A program made the translations under genes and the position numbers. From an uncultured Paracoccaceae bacterium (GTDB lineage Bacteria > Pseudomonadota > Alphaproteobacteria > Rhodobacterales > Rhodobacteraceae), in NCBI GenBank assembly GCA_947494445.1, contig CANLVD010000001.1, forward strand, positions 434,001 to 498,000: a DNA stretch of 64,000 nt. The letters run 5' to 3'. This document shows positions 29,136 to 37,528 of the stretch, in pieces (position 1 is the first letter of the stretch; each line of letters starts with the position of its first letter). The notes beneath the pieces are model-generated. The model ran no database searches. It was not told where the DNA came from and saw nothing but the letters and a program-made list of their open reading frames with translations.

Positions 29136-29966
29136 ATGAGAGTTTCCATAGCAATACTGGCCATGGCACTGGGCGCAACCGGTGCATACTCTGGCGAGGA
29201 TGCCAGTCTGACGCTGGAAGACGGTCAATCACTGACCATCCGCACCGACGCACCGCCGCATACCGAAAACCTGTCCGAAATCACGTCGGGCTGGGTCTAC
29301 CGCTCGGACGAGACACAGGCGCTGCAGCTGGATGATTTTGACAATCCAGCCTTCGTCTTTGTCGATCAGGGCATCGATCTTTACGCAGCCGTGGACGGCT
29401 CGGAAGGCAAGGCCTGTGCAAGCTGCCACGAGAATGTGGAAGACTTCGCGGGCTTGCGCGCTTCCATGCCCAAAGTGGTGGATGGCGAGTTGGTGACTAT
29501 GGAGAATCTGGTCAACAATTGCCGGACCGAGCGGATGGGTGCCGAACCATGGAAATGGTCCGGTGGTCAGATGACCGCCATGACCGCGCTCATCGGCCTT
29601 CAGTCACGAGGTATGCCGGTGAATGTGGCCATCGACGGCGACGCGGCACCTTTCTGGGAAGCTGGCAAGGAGCTGTACTATACACGTGTCGGTCAGCTCG
29701 ACATGGCCTGTTCCAACTGTCACGAAGACAACTACGGCAACATGATCCGGGCCGACCACCTCAGCCAGGGTCAGATCAACGGCTTTCCGACCTATCGTCT
29801 GAAGAACGCCAAGCTGAACTCCAGCCATGGTCGTTTCAAGGGCTGCATGAGCAATATCCGAGCAACCCCATTTGCCGAGGGTGGAGATGAGTTCAAGGCG
29901 CTTGAGCTGTATCTTGCATCGCGCGGAAATGGTCTTTCGGTCGAAACACCGTCCGTCCGTAACTGA
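29136..29966 (+). CDS. soxA: L-cysteine S-thiosulfotransferase dihaem subunit SoxA
   Basis: 276 residues with a signal peptide. Two haem sites are seen: C94-A-S-C-H98 and C192-S-N-C-H196. C237 in GRFKGCMSN is the active-site cysteine that becomes a persulfide haem ligand in SoxA. This is the dihaem form, with GCMSN and SGGQMTAMTALIGLQSRG conserved. With SoxX it couples thiosulfate oxidatively to SoxY. The ATG at 29136 follows GGGAGG; the ATG at 29121 lies in that ribosome site. An intrinsic terminator follows. Confidence 0.96.
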   Translation: MRVSIAILAMALGATGAYSGEDASLTLEDGQSLTIRTDAPPHTENLSEITSGWVYRSDETQALQLDDFDNPAFVFVDQGIDLYAAVDGSEGKACASCHENVEDFAGLRASMPKVVDGELVTMENLVNNCRTERMGAEPWKWSGGQMTAMTALIGLQSRGMPVNVAIDGDAAPFWEAGKELYYTRVGQLDMACSNCHEDNYGNMIRADHLSQGQINGFPTYRLKNAKLNSSHGRFKGCMSNIRATPFAEGGDEFKALELYLASRGNGLSVETPSVRN

Positions 29967-29974
29967 TCTGCATG

Positions 29975-30008
29975 ACCCCGCCCGGGCAACCGGCGCGGGG
30001 TTTTGTTT
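29975..30008 (+). terminator. Intrinsic terminator between soxA and soxB
   Basis: ACCCCGC-CCGG stem, GCAA loop, and CCGG-C-GCGGGGT return strand with one bulged C, followed by TTTTGTTT. It begins 9 bases after the soxA stop and would end the soxXYZA transcript, at least in part. Confidence 0.85.
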
Positions 30009-30014
30009 GACTTA

Positions 30015-30038
30015 ACTTATTCAATAATGCGCATATGT
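30015..30038. promoter_or_regulatory. Degenerate SoxR-type operator upstream of soxB
   Basis: ACTTATTC AATAATGC GCATATGT: the left half-site ATTC is exact and the right reads GCAT instead of GAAT. Over 8-base arms 6 of 8 positions are complementary. Placed between the soxA terminator and soxB, it could control a separate soxB promoter. A GGAAAGACG ribosome site follows. Confidence 0.45.
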
Positions 30039-30063
30039 AGGCGCTTGAAGGAAAGACGATCAC

Positions 30064-31761
30064 ATGATCTCACGGCGTGACTTCCTCCAGACCAGCATGG
30101 CCACATCTGCACTCCTTGGCGGGGCGGGGTTCGGCAATTGGGCGCGCCTCGCGGCCCAGCAATCGCTGACACAGAACCAGTTGCTGGAGTTTGACACGTT
30201 CGGAAATGTCTCGCTGATTCATGTGACCGACATCCACGGCCAGTTGAACCCGATCTATTTCCGCGAACCTTCGATCAACATCGGTGTGGGTGACGCGCGG
30301 GGGCAGGTGCCTCACATCACGGGTGCGGACTTCCGCAAACGCTACGGGATCGAGGATGGCAGCACATCTGCCTACGCGCTGACGTATAACGACTTCGAAG
30401 CACTGGCCGGAACCTACGGTCGCGTTGGCGGACTGGACCGGATCGCCACCGTGGTCAACGCGATTCGTGCCGCGCGCCCCGATGCCCTGCTGCTGGATGG
30501 CGGCGACACGTGGCACGGCTCCTACACCTGCTATCACACCGAAGGGCAGGACATGGTCAACGCCATGAACCTGCTGAAACCCGATGCGATGACCTTCCAT
30601 TGGGAATTCACGCTCGGCTCCGACCGCGTGACCGAGATCGTCGAAAATCTGCCGTTCGCGGCACTGGCACAGAATATCTTCGATGTGGAATGGGATGAGC
30701 CCGCCGAGTTGTTCTCCCCCTATCAATTCTTTGAACGTGGCGGCGTGAAGATCGCCGTCATCGGTCAGGCCTTCCCCTACATGCCGATTGCCAACCCGGG
30801 CTGGATGTTCCCTGAGTATTCTTTCGGCATTCGTGACGAGCGGATGCAGGAAATGGTTGATGAGGTCCGCGCGGAAGGCGCGGAACTGGTCGTCTGTCTC
30901 AGCCACAACGGGTTTGACGTTGATAAGAAAATGGCCTCACGGGTCAGCGGCATCGACGTGATCTTGTCGGGTCACACCCATGACGCGCTGCCCGAACCGG
31001 TGCAGGTGGGCGATACGTTCATCATTGCGTCTGGGTCCAACGGCAAGTTTGTCAGCCGGATTGATCTGGACGTGCGCGATCGCAAGATGATGGGCATTCG
31101 CCACAAGCTGATCCCGATCCTGTCGGACGTGATCGCGCCTGATGCAGAGATGGCCACGTTGATCGAGGCCGAGCGTGCACCCCATCTGGCGGCCATGACC
31201 GAAGTCATCGGCCAGTCGGACACGACACTCTACCGGCGCGGCAATTTCAACGGCACCTGGGATGATCTGATCTGTGACGCGCTCCTGAGTGAGCGTGATG
31301 CCGAGATTGCCCTGTCACCTGGCGTGCGCTGGGGCCCGAGCATCCTGCCCGGTCAGGACATCACCCGTGAAGACATCTGGGGTGTCACCTCTATGACCTA
31401 CCCCAAGGCCTACCGGACCGAGATGACAGGCGAGTTTCTGCACGTCGTCCTGGAAGACGTAGCCGACAACCTGTTCAACCCAGATCCATATTACCAGCAG
31501 GGCGGCGACATGGTGCGCACAGGTGGTCTGGCTTACCGGATTGACGTCACCAAACCACAGGGCAGCCGGATCACCGACATGACGCTGATTAAAACGGGTG
31601 AGGCGATTGACCCGGCACGCTCCTACACTGTCGCAGGTTGGGCCAGCGTCAATGAGGATACCGAAGGACCGGATATCTGGGATGTGGTTGAAGATCACAT
31701 CCGAGCGCTGGGCACGGTCCAGCTGGATCCCAACACCAGCGTCGAGATTGTCGGCGCCTGA
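30064..31761 (+). CDS. soxB: Thiosulfohydrolase SoxB
   Basis: 565 residues. A Tat signal (SRRDFLQTSMATSALLGGAGF) precedes a dimanganese phosphatase-like domain of the 5'-nucleotidase family: VTDIHGQLNP, LLDGGDTWHGS, HWEFTLGSDRV in place of the nucleotidase GNHE, and LSGHTHDALPEP. The C-terminal domain covers residues ~360-560. SoxB hydrolyses the terminal sulfone of SoxY-S-thiosulfonate, releasing sulfate. First gene of soxBCDEF. Confidence 0.96.
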   Translation: MISRRDFLQTSMATSALLGGAGFGNWARLAAQQSLTQNQLLEFDTFGNVSLIHVTDIHGQLNPIYFREPSINIGVGDARGQVPHITGADFRKRYGIEDGSTSAYALTYNDFEALAGTYGRVGGLDRIATVVNAIRAARPDALLLDGGDTWHGSYTCYHTEGQDMVNAMNLLKPDAMTFHWEFTLGSDRVTEIVENLPFAALAQNIFDVEWDEPAELFSPYQFFERGGVKIAVIGQAFPYMPIANPGWMFPEYSFGIRDERMQEMVDEVRAEGAELVVCLSHNGFDVDKKMASRVSGIDVILSGHTHDALPEPVQVGDTFIIASGSNGKFVSRIDLDVRDRKMMGIRHKLIPILSDVIAPDAEMATLIEAERAPHLAAMTEVIGQSDTTLYRRGNFNGTWDDLICDALLSERDAEIALSPGVRWGPSILPGQDITREDIWGVTSMTYPKAYRTEMTGEFLHVVLEDVADNLFNPDPYYQQGGDMVRTGGLAYRIDVTKPQGSRITDMTLIKTGEAIDPARSYTVAGWASVNEDTEGPDIWDVVEDHIRALGTVQLDPNTSVEIVGA

Positions 31762-31787
31762 GCGCCCAGAACCATCAGGAGAGCGAG

Positions 31788-33047
31788 ATGACAGACAGTC
31801 CATCACAGGGTCACTCCCGCAGAAAATTTCTCAAAGGTGCGGCCCTTGCAGGTGCCGGTGCCGCAACCGCAGGGATGGCACGCGCCAATGACCCGGCAAT
31901 TTCGGTGCAGCCTTGGATGCAGGAACTGGGCGATGGCGTCGATGCCGCTCCCTACGGCAGCCCGTCACCTTTTGAGGCAGACGTCAAACGGCGCAATGTC
32001 GAATGGTTGACCGCTGATCCGGTTTCGTCGGTCAACTTCACGCCGCTGCATGATCTGGACGGGATCATCACGCCCAACGGCCTGTGTTTCGAGCGGCATC
32101 ACGGCGGTGTCGCTCAGGTGGATCCGGCAGAGCATCGTCTTATGATCAACGGTCTGGTCGACCGGCCATTGGTCTTCACCATGGAAGACCTCAAACGTTT
32201 TCCCCGTGAGAACCATGTCTACTTTCTGGAATGCGCGGCAAATTCCGGGATGGAATGGCGCGGCGCGCAGTTGAACGGCTGTCAATTCACACACGGCATG
32301 ATCCACAACGTCATGTATACCGGTGTGCCGCTGCGCCTGATCCTGCAAGAGGCGGGCATCAAGACGTCAGGCAAGTGGATCCTGCCCGAAGGGGCGGATG
32401 CATCCGGCATGACCCGCTCGATCCCGATGGAAAAGGCGCTGGACGACTGTCTTGTTGCCTTAAAGATGAACGGCGAGGCGCTCCGGCCCGAGCAGGGCTA
32501 TCCGGTCCGGCTGGTCGTGCCCGGCTGGGAAGGCAACATGTGGGTCAAATGGCTGCGCCGGATCGAGGTGGGCGATCAGCCCTGGCATCACCGGGAAGAG
32601 ACCTCGAAATACACCGACCTGTTGGCCGATGGTCAGGCGCGGCGCTTTACATGGGAGATGGACGCGAAATCGGTGATCACCAATCCCAGCCCGCAGGCCC
32701 CGCTCACCCATGGCCCCGGACCCACCGTTCTGACCGGTGTTGCCTGGTCCGGGCGCGGCACGATCCCGCGCGTCGACGTATCGATCGATGGCGGCAAAAG
32801 CTGGGCCGAAGCGCGGATGGATGGCCCCAGCTTCGACAAGTCGATGCACCGTTTTTACTATGACTTCAACTGGGACGGTCGTCCGTTGCTGCTGCAAAGC
32901 CGGGCCCATGACAGCACCGGCTATGTCCAGCCGACCAAGGACCAGCTGCGCGAGATCCGCGGTGTCAACTCCATCTACCACAACAACGGCATCCAGACCT
33001 GGGCCGTGGACGAGAAAGGGAATGCGGAAAATGTCGAGGTTTCTTGA
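31788..33047 (+). CDS. soxC: Sulfane dehydrogenase molybdenum subunit SoxC
   Basis: 419 residues. Tat signal (SRRKFLKGAALAGAG). Sulfite-oxidase-type molybdopterin domain with the Mo-coordinating cysteine C149 in FLECAANSG, then the Mo-co dimerisation domain (VLTGVAWSGRGTIPRVDVSIDGG). With SoxD it removes six electrons from the sulfane sulfur held on SoxY, so thiosulfate is oxidised fully and sulfur globules are not needed. It overlaps soxD by 17 bases. Confidence 0.96.
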   Translation: MTDSPSQGHSRRKFLKGAALAGAGAATAGMARANDPAISVQPWMQELGDGVDAAPYGSPSPFEADVKRRNVEWLTADPVSSVNFTPLHDLDGIITPNGLCFERHHGGVAQVDPAEHRLMINGLVDRPLVFTMEDLKRFPRENHVYFLECAANSGMEWRGAQLNGCQFTHGMIHNVMYTGVPLRLILQEAGIKTSGKWILPEGADASGMTRSIPMEKALDDCLVALKMNGEALRPEQGYPVRLVVPGWEGNMWVKWLRRIEVGDQPWHHREETSKYTDLLADGQARRFTWEMDAKSVITNPSPQAPLTHGPGPTVLTGVAWSGRGTIPRVDVSIDGGKSWAEARMDGPSFDKSMHRFYYDFNWDGRPLLLQSRAHDSTGYVQPTKDQLREIRGVNSIYHNNGIQTWAVDEKGNAENVEVS

Positions 33048-34059
33048 ACTCACACTGGCTGCCTCTCTGATCGCGGCTCCGGCTGTCTCCGAAGGACTGG
33101 GCTTGGGTCGAGAGGCCACGCCTGACGAGATCGCAATCTGGGACATCGACATCCGTCCTGACGGCACCGGCCTGCCTGAGGGCAGCGGAGACGTCTTCAC
33201 CGGCGAAGAGATCTATGTGGAGAATTGCGCCGTCTGCCATGGCGACTTTGGCGAAGCGGTCGGCCGCTGGCCGGTGCTTGCCGGGGGACGGGACAGCCTG
33301 ACAGATGAGCGTCCGGTCAAGACCATCGGCTCGTACTGGCCGTATCTCTCGACCGTCTACGACTACATCAACCGCGCCATGCCGTTTGGCAACGCCCAGT
33401 CACTGGAGCCTGACCAGATCTACGCGATCACGGCCTATCTGCTTTATATGAACGATATCGTGGATGATGACTTCGAGTTGAGTCATGAGAATTTCACGGA
33501 AGTCGAGCTTCCGAATGCACCCAATTTCTACCCCGATGACCGGGTGGAAACCGAACTGGCGGCCTTTTCCGTCGAACCCTGCATGAGCGATTGCAAACCC
33601 TCGGTCGAGATCACAGCACGTGCGGCGATTGTCGATGTGACGCCCGAGGAAACCGCTGCCAAGGCCGAGAGCATGGCCGCAGCAGAACCCGAAGCGGCTC
33701 CTGAGCCGGAGCCGACGCCAGCAGCACCCGTCATCGATGCAGAGCTTGCATTGGCTGGTGAGAAAGTCTTCCGCAAGTGCAAATCCTGCCATCAGGTTGG
33801 CGAAGGTGCAAAGAACAAGACAGGTCCCTTGCTCAATGGCATCATCAACCATGCTGCGGGGGCGGTTGAAGGGTACAAGTATTCCAAGGCCTTGGCAGAG
33901 CAGGCAAGTGCCGGGTTGGTCTGGGATGAGGCCACGCTGGCCGCGTTCCTGGCCAACCCCAAAGCCACGGTCAGCGGCACCAAGATGTCATTCCGTGGTC
34001 TGAAATCGGATGAGGACATCGCTGCCGTGACCGAATACCTCAAGACTTTTGCGGAGTAG
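33031..34059 (+). CDS. soxD: Sulfane dehydrogenase dihaem cytochrome subunit SoxD
   Basis: 342 residues with signal peptide (SRFLELTLAASLIAAPAVS). Two haem domains: N-terminal with CAVCH (NCAVCHGDFGEAVGRWPVL) and C-terminal with CKSCH, joined by a Pro/Glu/Ala linker (EPEAAPEPEPTPAAP). The C-terminal domain is close to the N-terminal domain of SoxE. The ATG at 33031 has AAAGGG about 9 bases before it; 33022 is an alternative. Confidence 0.94.
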   Translation: MSRFLELTLAASLIAAPAVSEGLGLGREATPDEIAIWDIDIRPDGTGLPEGSGDVFTGEEIYVENCAVCHGDFGEAVGRWPVLAGGRDSLTDERPVKTIGSYWPYLSTVYDYINRAMPFGNAQSLEPDQIYAITAYLLYMNDIVDDDFELSHENFTEVELPNAPNFYPDDRVETELAAFSVEPCMSDCKPSVEITARAAIVDVTPEETAAKAESMAAAEPEAAPEPEPTPAAPVIDAELALAGEKVFRKCKSCHQVGEGAKNKTGPLLNGIINHAAGAVEGYKYSKALAEQASAGLVWDEATLAAFLANPKATVSGTKMSFRGLKSDEDIAAVTEYLKTFAE

Positions 34060-34062
34060 CCG

Positions 34063-34764
34063 ATGACGCTCAAGGGACTTGCCCCAATCGCCCTGCTCGC
34101 AGGGTTGGTCGCCTCGGCCTCCCTGGCCGAACCCTTGGGAGATGCACGGGCCGGAGAAGCCGTCTTTCGCAAGTGCAAGTCCTGTCATCAGGTGGGCGAC
34201 GGGGCCAGCAACCGGGTTGGCCCGCACCTTAATGGCGTGTTCGGGCGTCGGGCTGGCGGGCTTGAAGGGTTCGCCTATTCGAAATCCATGACCCGTGCAG
34301 GTGTTGACGGCACAATCTGGGAGGTGCGGACGCTTGATGCCTTTCTGGAGAACCCCAAATCTCTGGTCTCGGGCACGAAAATGAACTTTCGCGGCCTGAA
34401 ATCAGCCGAAGACCGGTCAAATGTCATCGCTTACCTGCGCGACTTCTCGGACAATCCCGCCAACATCCCCGAGGCGTCCCCGACAGCCACACCAGAGGTG
34501 ACCCTGTCGCCCGAAGTGCTCGCGCTTGTGGGCGATCCGGAATATGGTGAATATCTGTCATCGGATTGTCTGACCTGTCACCAAAGCGATGGTGGGGATG
34601 CTGGCATTCCGTCGATCACGAACTGGCCGGAAGAGGATTTCGTTCTGGCCATGCATGCCTACAGACAGAAGCTCAGACCGCATCCGGTCATGCAGATGAT
34701 GGCAGGCCGCTTGTCGGATGAAGAGATTGCAGCGCTTGCCGCGTATTTCAAAGACCTCGAATAG
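34063..34764 (+). CDS. soxE: Dihaem c-type cytochrome SoxE
   Basis: 233 residues. Signal peptide (IALLAGLVASASLA). Two haem sites: CKSCH in the N-terminal class I cytochrome c domain, and CLTCH (SDCLTCHQSDGGDAG) in the C-terminal FCSD-like domain. It is the cytochrome partner of flavoprotein SoxF. It starts 3 bases after soxD stops. Confidence 0.92.
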   Translation: MTLKGLAPIALLAGLVASASLAEPLGDARAGEAVFRKCKSCHQVGDGASNRVGPHLNGVFGRRAGGLEGFAYSKSMTRAGVDGTIWEVRTLDAFLENPKSLVSGTKMNFRGLKSAEDRSNVIAYLRDFSDNPANIPEASPTATPEVTLSPEVLALVGDPEYGEYLSSDCLTCHQSDGGDAGIPSITNWPEEDFVLAMHAYRQKLRPHPVMQMMAGRLSDEEIAALAAYFKDLE

Positions 34765-34787
34765 AGGCGTTTTAGGGAGAACTGGAA

Positions 34788-36056
34788 ATGACATTCAACA
34801 GACGCAAGTTCATCAAGACCTCGGTGGTGACAGCGGCCGCTTTGTCGGCACCTGCTGTTCTGGCTGATGGCCATGGCAAGCCACGGGTCGTGGTGATCGG
34901 TGGTGGTGCGGGTGGCGCGACGGCCGCGCGCTATCTGGCCAAAGACAGCAAGGGTGCGCTGGACGTGACGCTGGTTGAGCCGTCGCGCAGCTACTACACC
35001 TGCTTTTTCTCCAACCTCTACATCGGTGGCTTCCGCACGATCGACAGTCTTGCCCATTCCTACGGCACGTTGGCCGCAGAATATGGCGTGAATGTCGTCC
35101 ATGACTGGGCGGTGGATGTGGACCGCGACGCCAAGACAGTGACGCTCGCCGGTGGCAGCACGCTGAGCTATGACAAGCTGGTCCTCAGCCCCGGCATCGA
35201 CTTTGTCGATGGTGCGGTGGAAGGCTGGGACCTCAGCACGCAGAACGCCATGCCGCATGCTTATAAGGGCGGCTCCCAGACCGAATTGCTGAAAGCCCAG
35301 ATCGAGGCAATGCCCGAAGGGGGCACCTACGCGATGGTTGCTCCGCCGAACCCCTACCGCTGCCCTCCCGGCCCTTATGAGCGGGTGTCGATGGTCGCCC
35401 ATGTGCTGAAAGCCAAGAACCCGACCGCCAAGATCCTGATTGCCGATCCGAAAGAGAAATTCTCGAAGATGGCACTGTTCCAGGAAGGCTGGGGCGACAA
35501 CTATGCGGGCATGATCGACTGGATCGGGTCCGATTTCGGCGGTGGTGATGTCTCTGTCGATCCGGCCAACATGACCCTGACCATCGACGGTGAAGAGACA
35601 CCAGTTGATGTCTGCAACGTGATCCCGGCGATGAAAGCTGGCAAGATCGCCGACATGGCAGGCGTGACCGATGGCAACTGGGCGCCGGTCAATGCGATCG
35701 ACATGAGCACCAAGGCCGACGCCGATGTCTACGTGTTGGGCGATGCATCCCAGCAGGGCGACATGCCGAAGTCAGGCTTCTCGGCCAACTCTCAGGCCAA
35801 GGTGTGCGCCAACGCCATTCGCGGCGCACTGACCGGCTCCAAGGTCTTCCCGGCCAAGTTCTCCAACACCTGCTGGTCGCTGATCGACACAGACAATGGC
35901 GTCAAGGTCGGTGCGACTTATGAGGCGACGGATGAGAAGATCGCCAAGGTCGATGGCTTCATCTCGGCCACCGGCGAAGACGGCGCGACCCGCAAGGCCA
36001 CCTATGAGGAAAGCATCGGCTGGTATGCGGGCATCACGTCCGACATGTTCGGCTGA
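34788..36056 (+). CDS. soxF: Flavoprotein SoxF (flavocytochrome c sulfide dehydrogenase type)
   Basis: 422 residues. Tat signal (NRRKFIKTSVVTAAALSAP) and an FAD-binding Rossmann motif VVIGGGAGGATAARYLAKD. Cysteines consistent with the redox disulfide occur in YTCFFSNLYIGG and in the C-terminal half (NTCWSLID). It has sulfide dehydrogenase activity in Paracoccus and raises thiosulfate oxidation by reactivating SoxYZ. It follows soxE by 23 bases. Confidence 0.94.
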   Translation: MTFNRRKFIKTSVVTAAALSAPAVLADGHGKPRVVVIGGGAGGATAARYLAKDSKGALDVTLVEPSRSYYTCFFSNLYIGGFRTIDSLAHSYGTLAAEYGVNVVHDWAVDVDRDAKTVTLAGGSTLSYDKLVLSPGIDFVDGAVEGWDLSTQNAMPHAYKGGSQTELLKAQIEAMPEGGTYAMVAPPNPYRCPPGPYERVSMVAHVLKAKNPTAKILIADPKEKFSKMALFQEGWGDNYAGMIDWIGSDFGGGDVSVDPANMTLTIDGEETPVDVCNVIPAMKAGKIADMAGVTDGNWAPVNAIDMSTKADADVYVLGDASQQGDMPKSGFSANSQAKVCANAIRGALTGSKVFPAKFSNTCWSLIDTDNGVKVGATYEATDEKIAKVDGFISATGEDGATRKATYEESIGWYAGITSDMFG

Positions 36057-36070
36057 ACTTACAATTTGGC

Positions 36071-36096
36071 GGGGCATTGATCTGCGTCATTGCCCC
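36071..36096 (+). other. Hairpin between soxF and the DUF302 gene
   Basis: GGGGCA-T-TGA / TCA-T-TGCCCC can fold into a stem with a 6-base loop (TCTGCG) and one T-T mismatch. No T-run follows, so it is more likely an RNA-processing or stability element than a terminator. Confidence 0.5.
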
Positions 36097-36150
36097 ACTA
36101 CCCAATTCGTCCGACAGTTCAGTCAACGACACCACTCGGAGGACGCATCG

Positions 36151-36582
36151 ATGAAATTTCTGACATTTGCAGCTGCCCTTGCATTGGCCTCTCCCGCAAT
36201 TGCAGACGGGCATGCCGTGACCTACGCCTTCGATGGCGACTTTGACGATGCGACCTTCGGCGTGGAAAGCGCGATAGTCGGGCAGGGCCTTGTAATCGAC
36301 TTTGTCAGTCACACAGGCGAAATGCTGGAACGCACCCGCGCGGATGCAGGCAGCGATGTGACCCTTTACGACAACGCCGACATCTTCCTGTTCTGCTCAG
36401 CCGTGGTGTCCCGTCAGGTGATGGAAGCGGATCCCGGCAACATCGTCTATTGCCCCTATGCGATCTTCGTCACGGACCGCGATGGTCAGGTCGAGATCGG
36501 CTATCGCACCTATCCCGAGGGGCCGATGCAACAGGTCCAGAGCCTGCTTGACGACATCGCGAAAGAAGCCATCGGCGAGTGA
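36151..36582 (+). CDS. Periplasmic DUF302 domain protein linked to sox
   Basis: 143 residues. Signal peptide (KFLTFAAALALASPAIA) then a DUF302-type domain: DATFGVESAIVGQGLVIDFVSHTGEML, followed by NADIFLFCSAVVSRQVMEADPGNIVYCPYAIFV and QVEIGYRTYP. Two cysteines (FCSA, YCPY) lie in the core. The function of DUF302 is not known. Placement 94 bases after soxF, on the same strand, suggests a periplasmic role in sulfur oxidation, possibly binding a sulfur species or metal; that is inference. GGAGGA is the ribosome site. Confidence 0.8.
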   Translation: MKFLTFAAALALASPAIADGHAVTYAFDGDFDDATFGVESAIVGQGLVIDFVSHTGEMLERTRADAGSDVTLYDNADIFLFCSAVVSRQVMEADPGNIVYCPYAIFVTDRDGQVEIGYRTYPEGPMQQVQSLLDDIAKEAIGE

Positions 36583-36586
36583 TCCC

Positions 36587-37528
36587 TCACTCGAATTCCA
36601 TCTGCTCATAGACCCGGCCTGCATTGCGGGTCGCCAGCTGTTCGAACGTGTCCAGATGCGCGTAAGGTGACTGGTCGACGTAATAGGCGTCCGCCAGATC
36701 ACCGCCAGCGTCCAGATGCTCCCCGATCCGGGCACGCAGATAGATCAGGTAGTCGCGTGTATAGCGTCGCACCTGTGCCATGTTGGTCGGATGCCCATGG
36801 CCAGGGATGACATAGGTGGCCTCCAGCGCCTCGAACTCCGTCTCCCAGCTTTCCAGCCAGTCGGCCGTATAGGTATGCTCGAAAATCGGCAGCATGCGCT
36901 CGTGAAACGCCATGTCGCCTGAAATCACAAGGCTCTGCTCAGGCAGCCAGACCACGATGTCGCCGGGGCTGTGTGCGGGGCCAAGGTACCGCGCTTCGAT
37001 CCGGAACTCCCCCAGCGTCAGGGAATACTCATCTGTAAAGGTCTCGGTTGGACCTTGCAGGGTGGTGCCTTCAGCCTTGTCGCGGTTGTAGCGCTTCATG
37101 TTCTCAAGAATATTGCCACCATATTCCTCGAACTCGACCGCTGCTTCCTCATGGGCAATGATCTTCACACCCTGTTCAGCCCAATAGCCATTGCCAAGCA
37201 TCGCATGGCCCTGTCCGTTTTCATTGATGACCAGCACCACCGGCTGATCGGTGATCGCCTTGATTTCCGCATGCAGCGCTTCGGCAAGAACATAGGCCGC
37301 GCCTCCATTGATCACGACGACGCCCTCACCAGTGACGATGAAGCTCAGGTTGTTGTTGTGACCGGTGTTTTCATAGGTGGGCGGGGCAGTGGCCCCGATG
37401 GCCGAAAACACGCCGGGGATCACTTCTACCGGTTTGGAATAGAGCGGTGAGTTGGGATACTGGTCCGCGATGTCTTCGCTGGCAAAAGCGGGTGCGGCGA
37501 GTATGAGTGCAAGAACGATCCCCCTCAT
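36587..37528 (-). CDS. soxH: Metallo-beta-lactamase-fold protein (SoxH-like) with degenerate metal site
   Basis: 313 residues. Signal peptide (IVLALILAAPAFA). The fold is recognisable (VFSAIGATAPPTYENTGHNNNLSFIVT; LGPAHSPGDIVVWLPE; VISGDMAF; VIPGHGHPT). Yet the defining HxHxDH loop reads INENGQGHAMLGN (N102-N113), so all four canonical ligands of that motif are replaced (N104, Q106, H108, A109). H186, D205 and H244 remain. It pairs with the SoxG-like gene through a 4-base ATGA overlap, as in the Paracoccus soxGH arrangement. The symbol is assigned by position and family; activity is uncertain. Confidence 0.8.
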   Translation of the reverse strand: MRGIVLALILAAPAFASEDIADQYPNSPLYSKPVEVIPGVFSAIGATAPPTYENTGHNNNLSFIVTGEGVVVINGGAAYVLAEALHAEIKAITDQPVVLVINENGQGHAMLGNGYWAEQGVKIIAHEEAAVEFEEYGGNILENMKRYNRDKAEGTTLQGPTETFTDEYSLTLGEFRIEARYLGPAHSPGDIVVWLPEQSLVISGDMAFHERMLPIFEHTYTADWLESWETEFEALEATYVIPGHGHPTNMAQVRRYTRDYLIYLRARIGEHLDAGGDLADAYYVDQSPYAHLDTFEQLATRNAGRVYEQMEFE

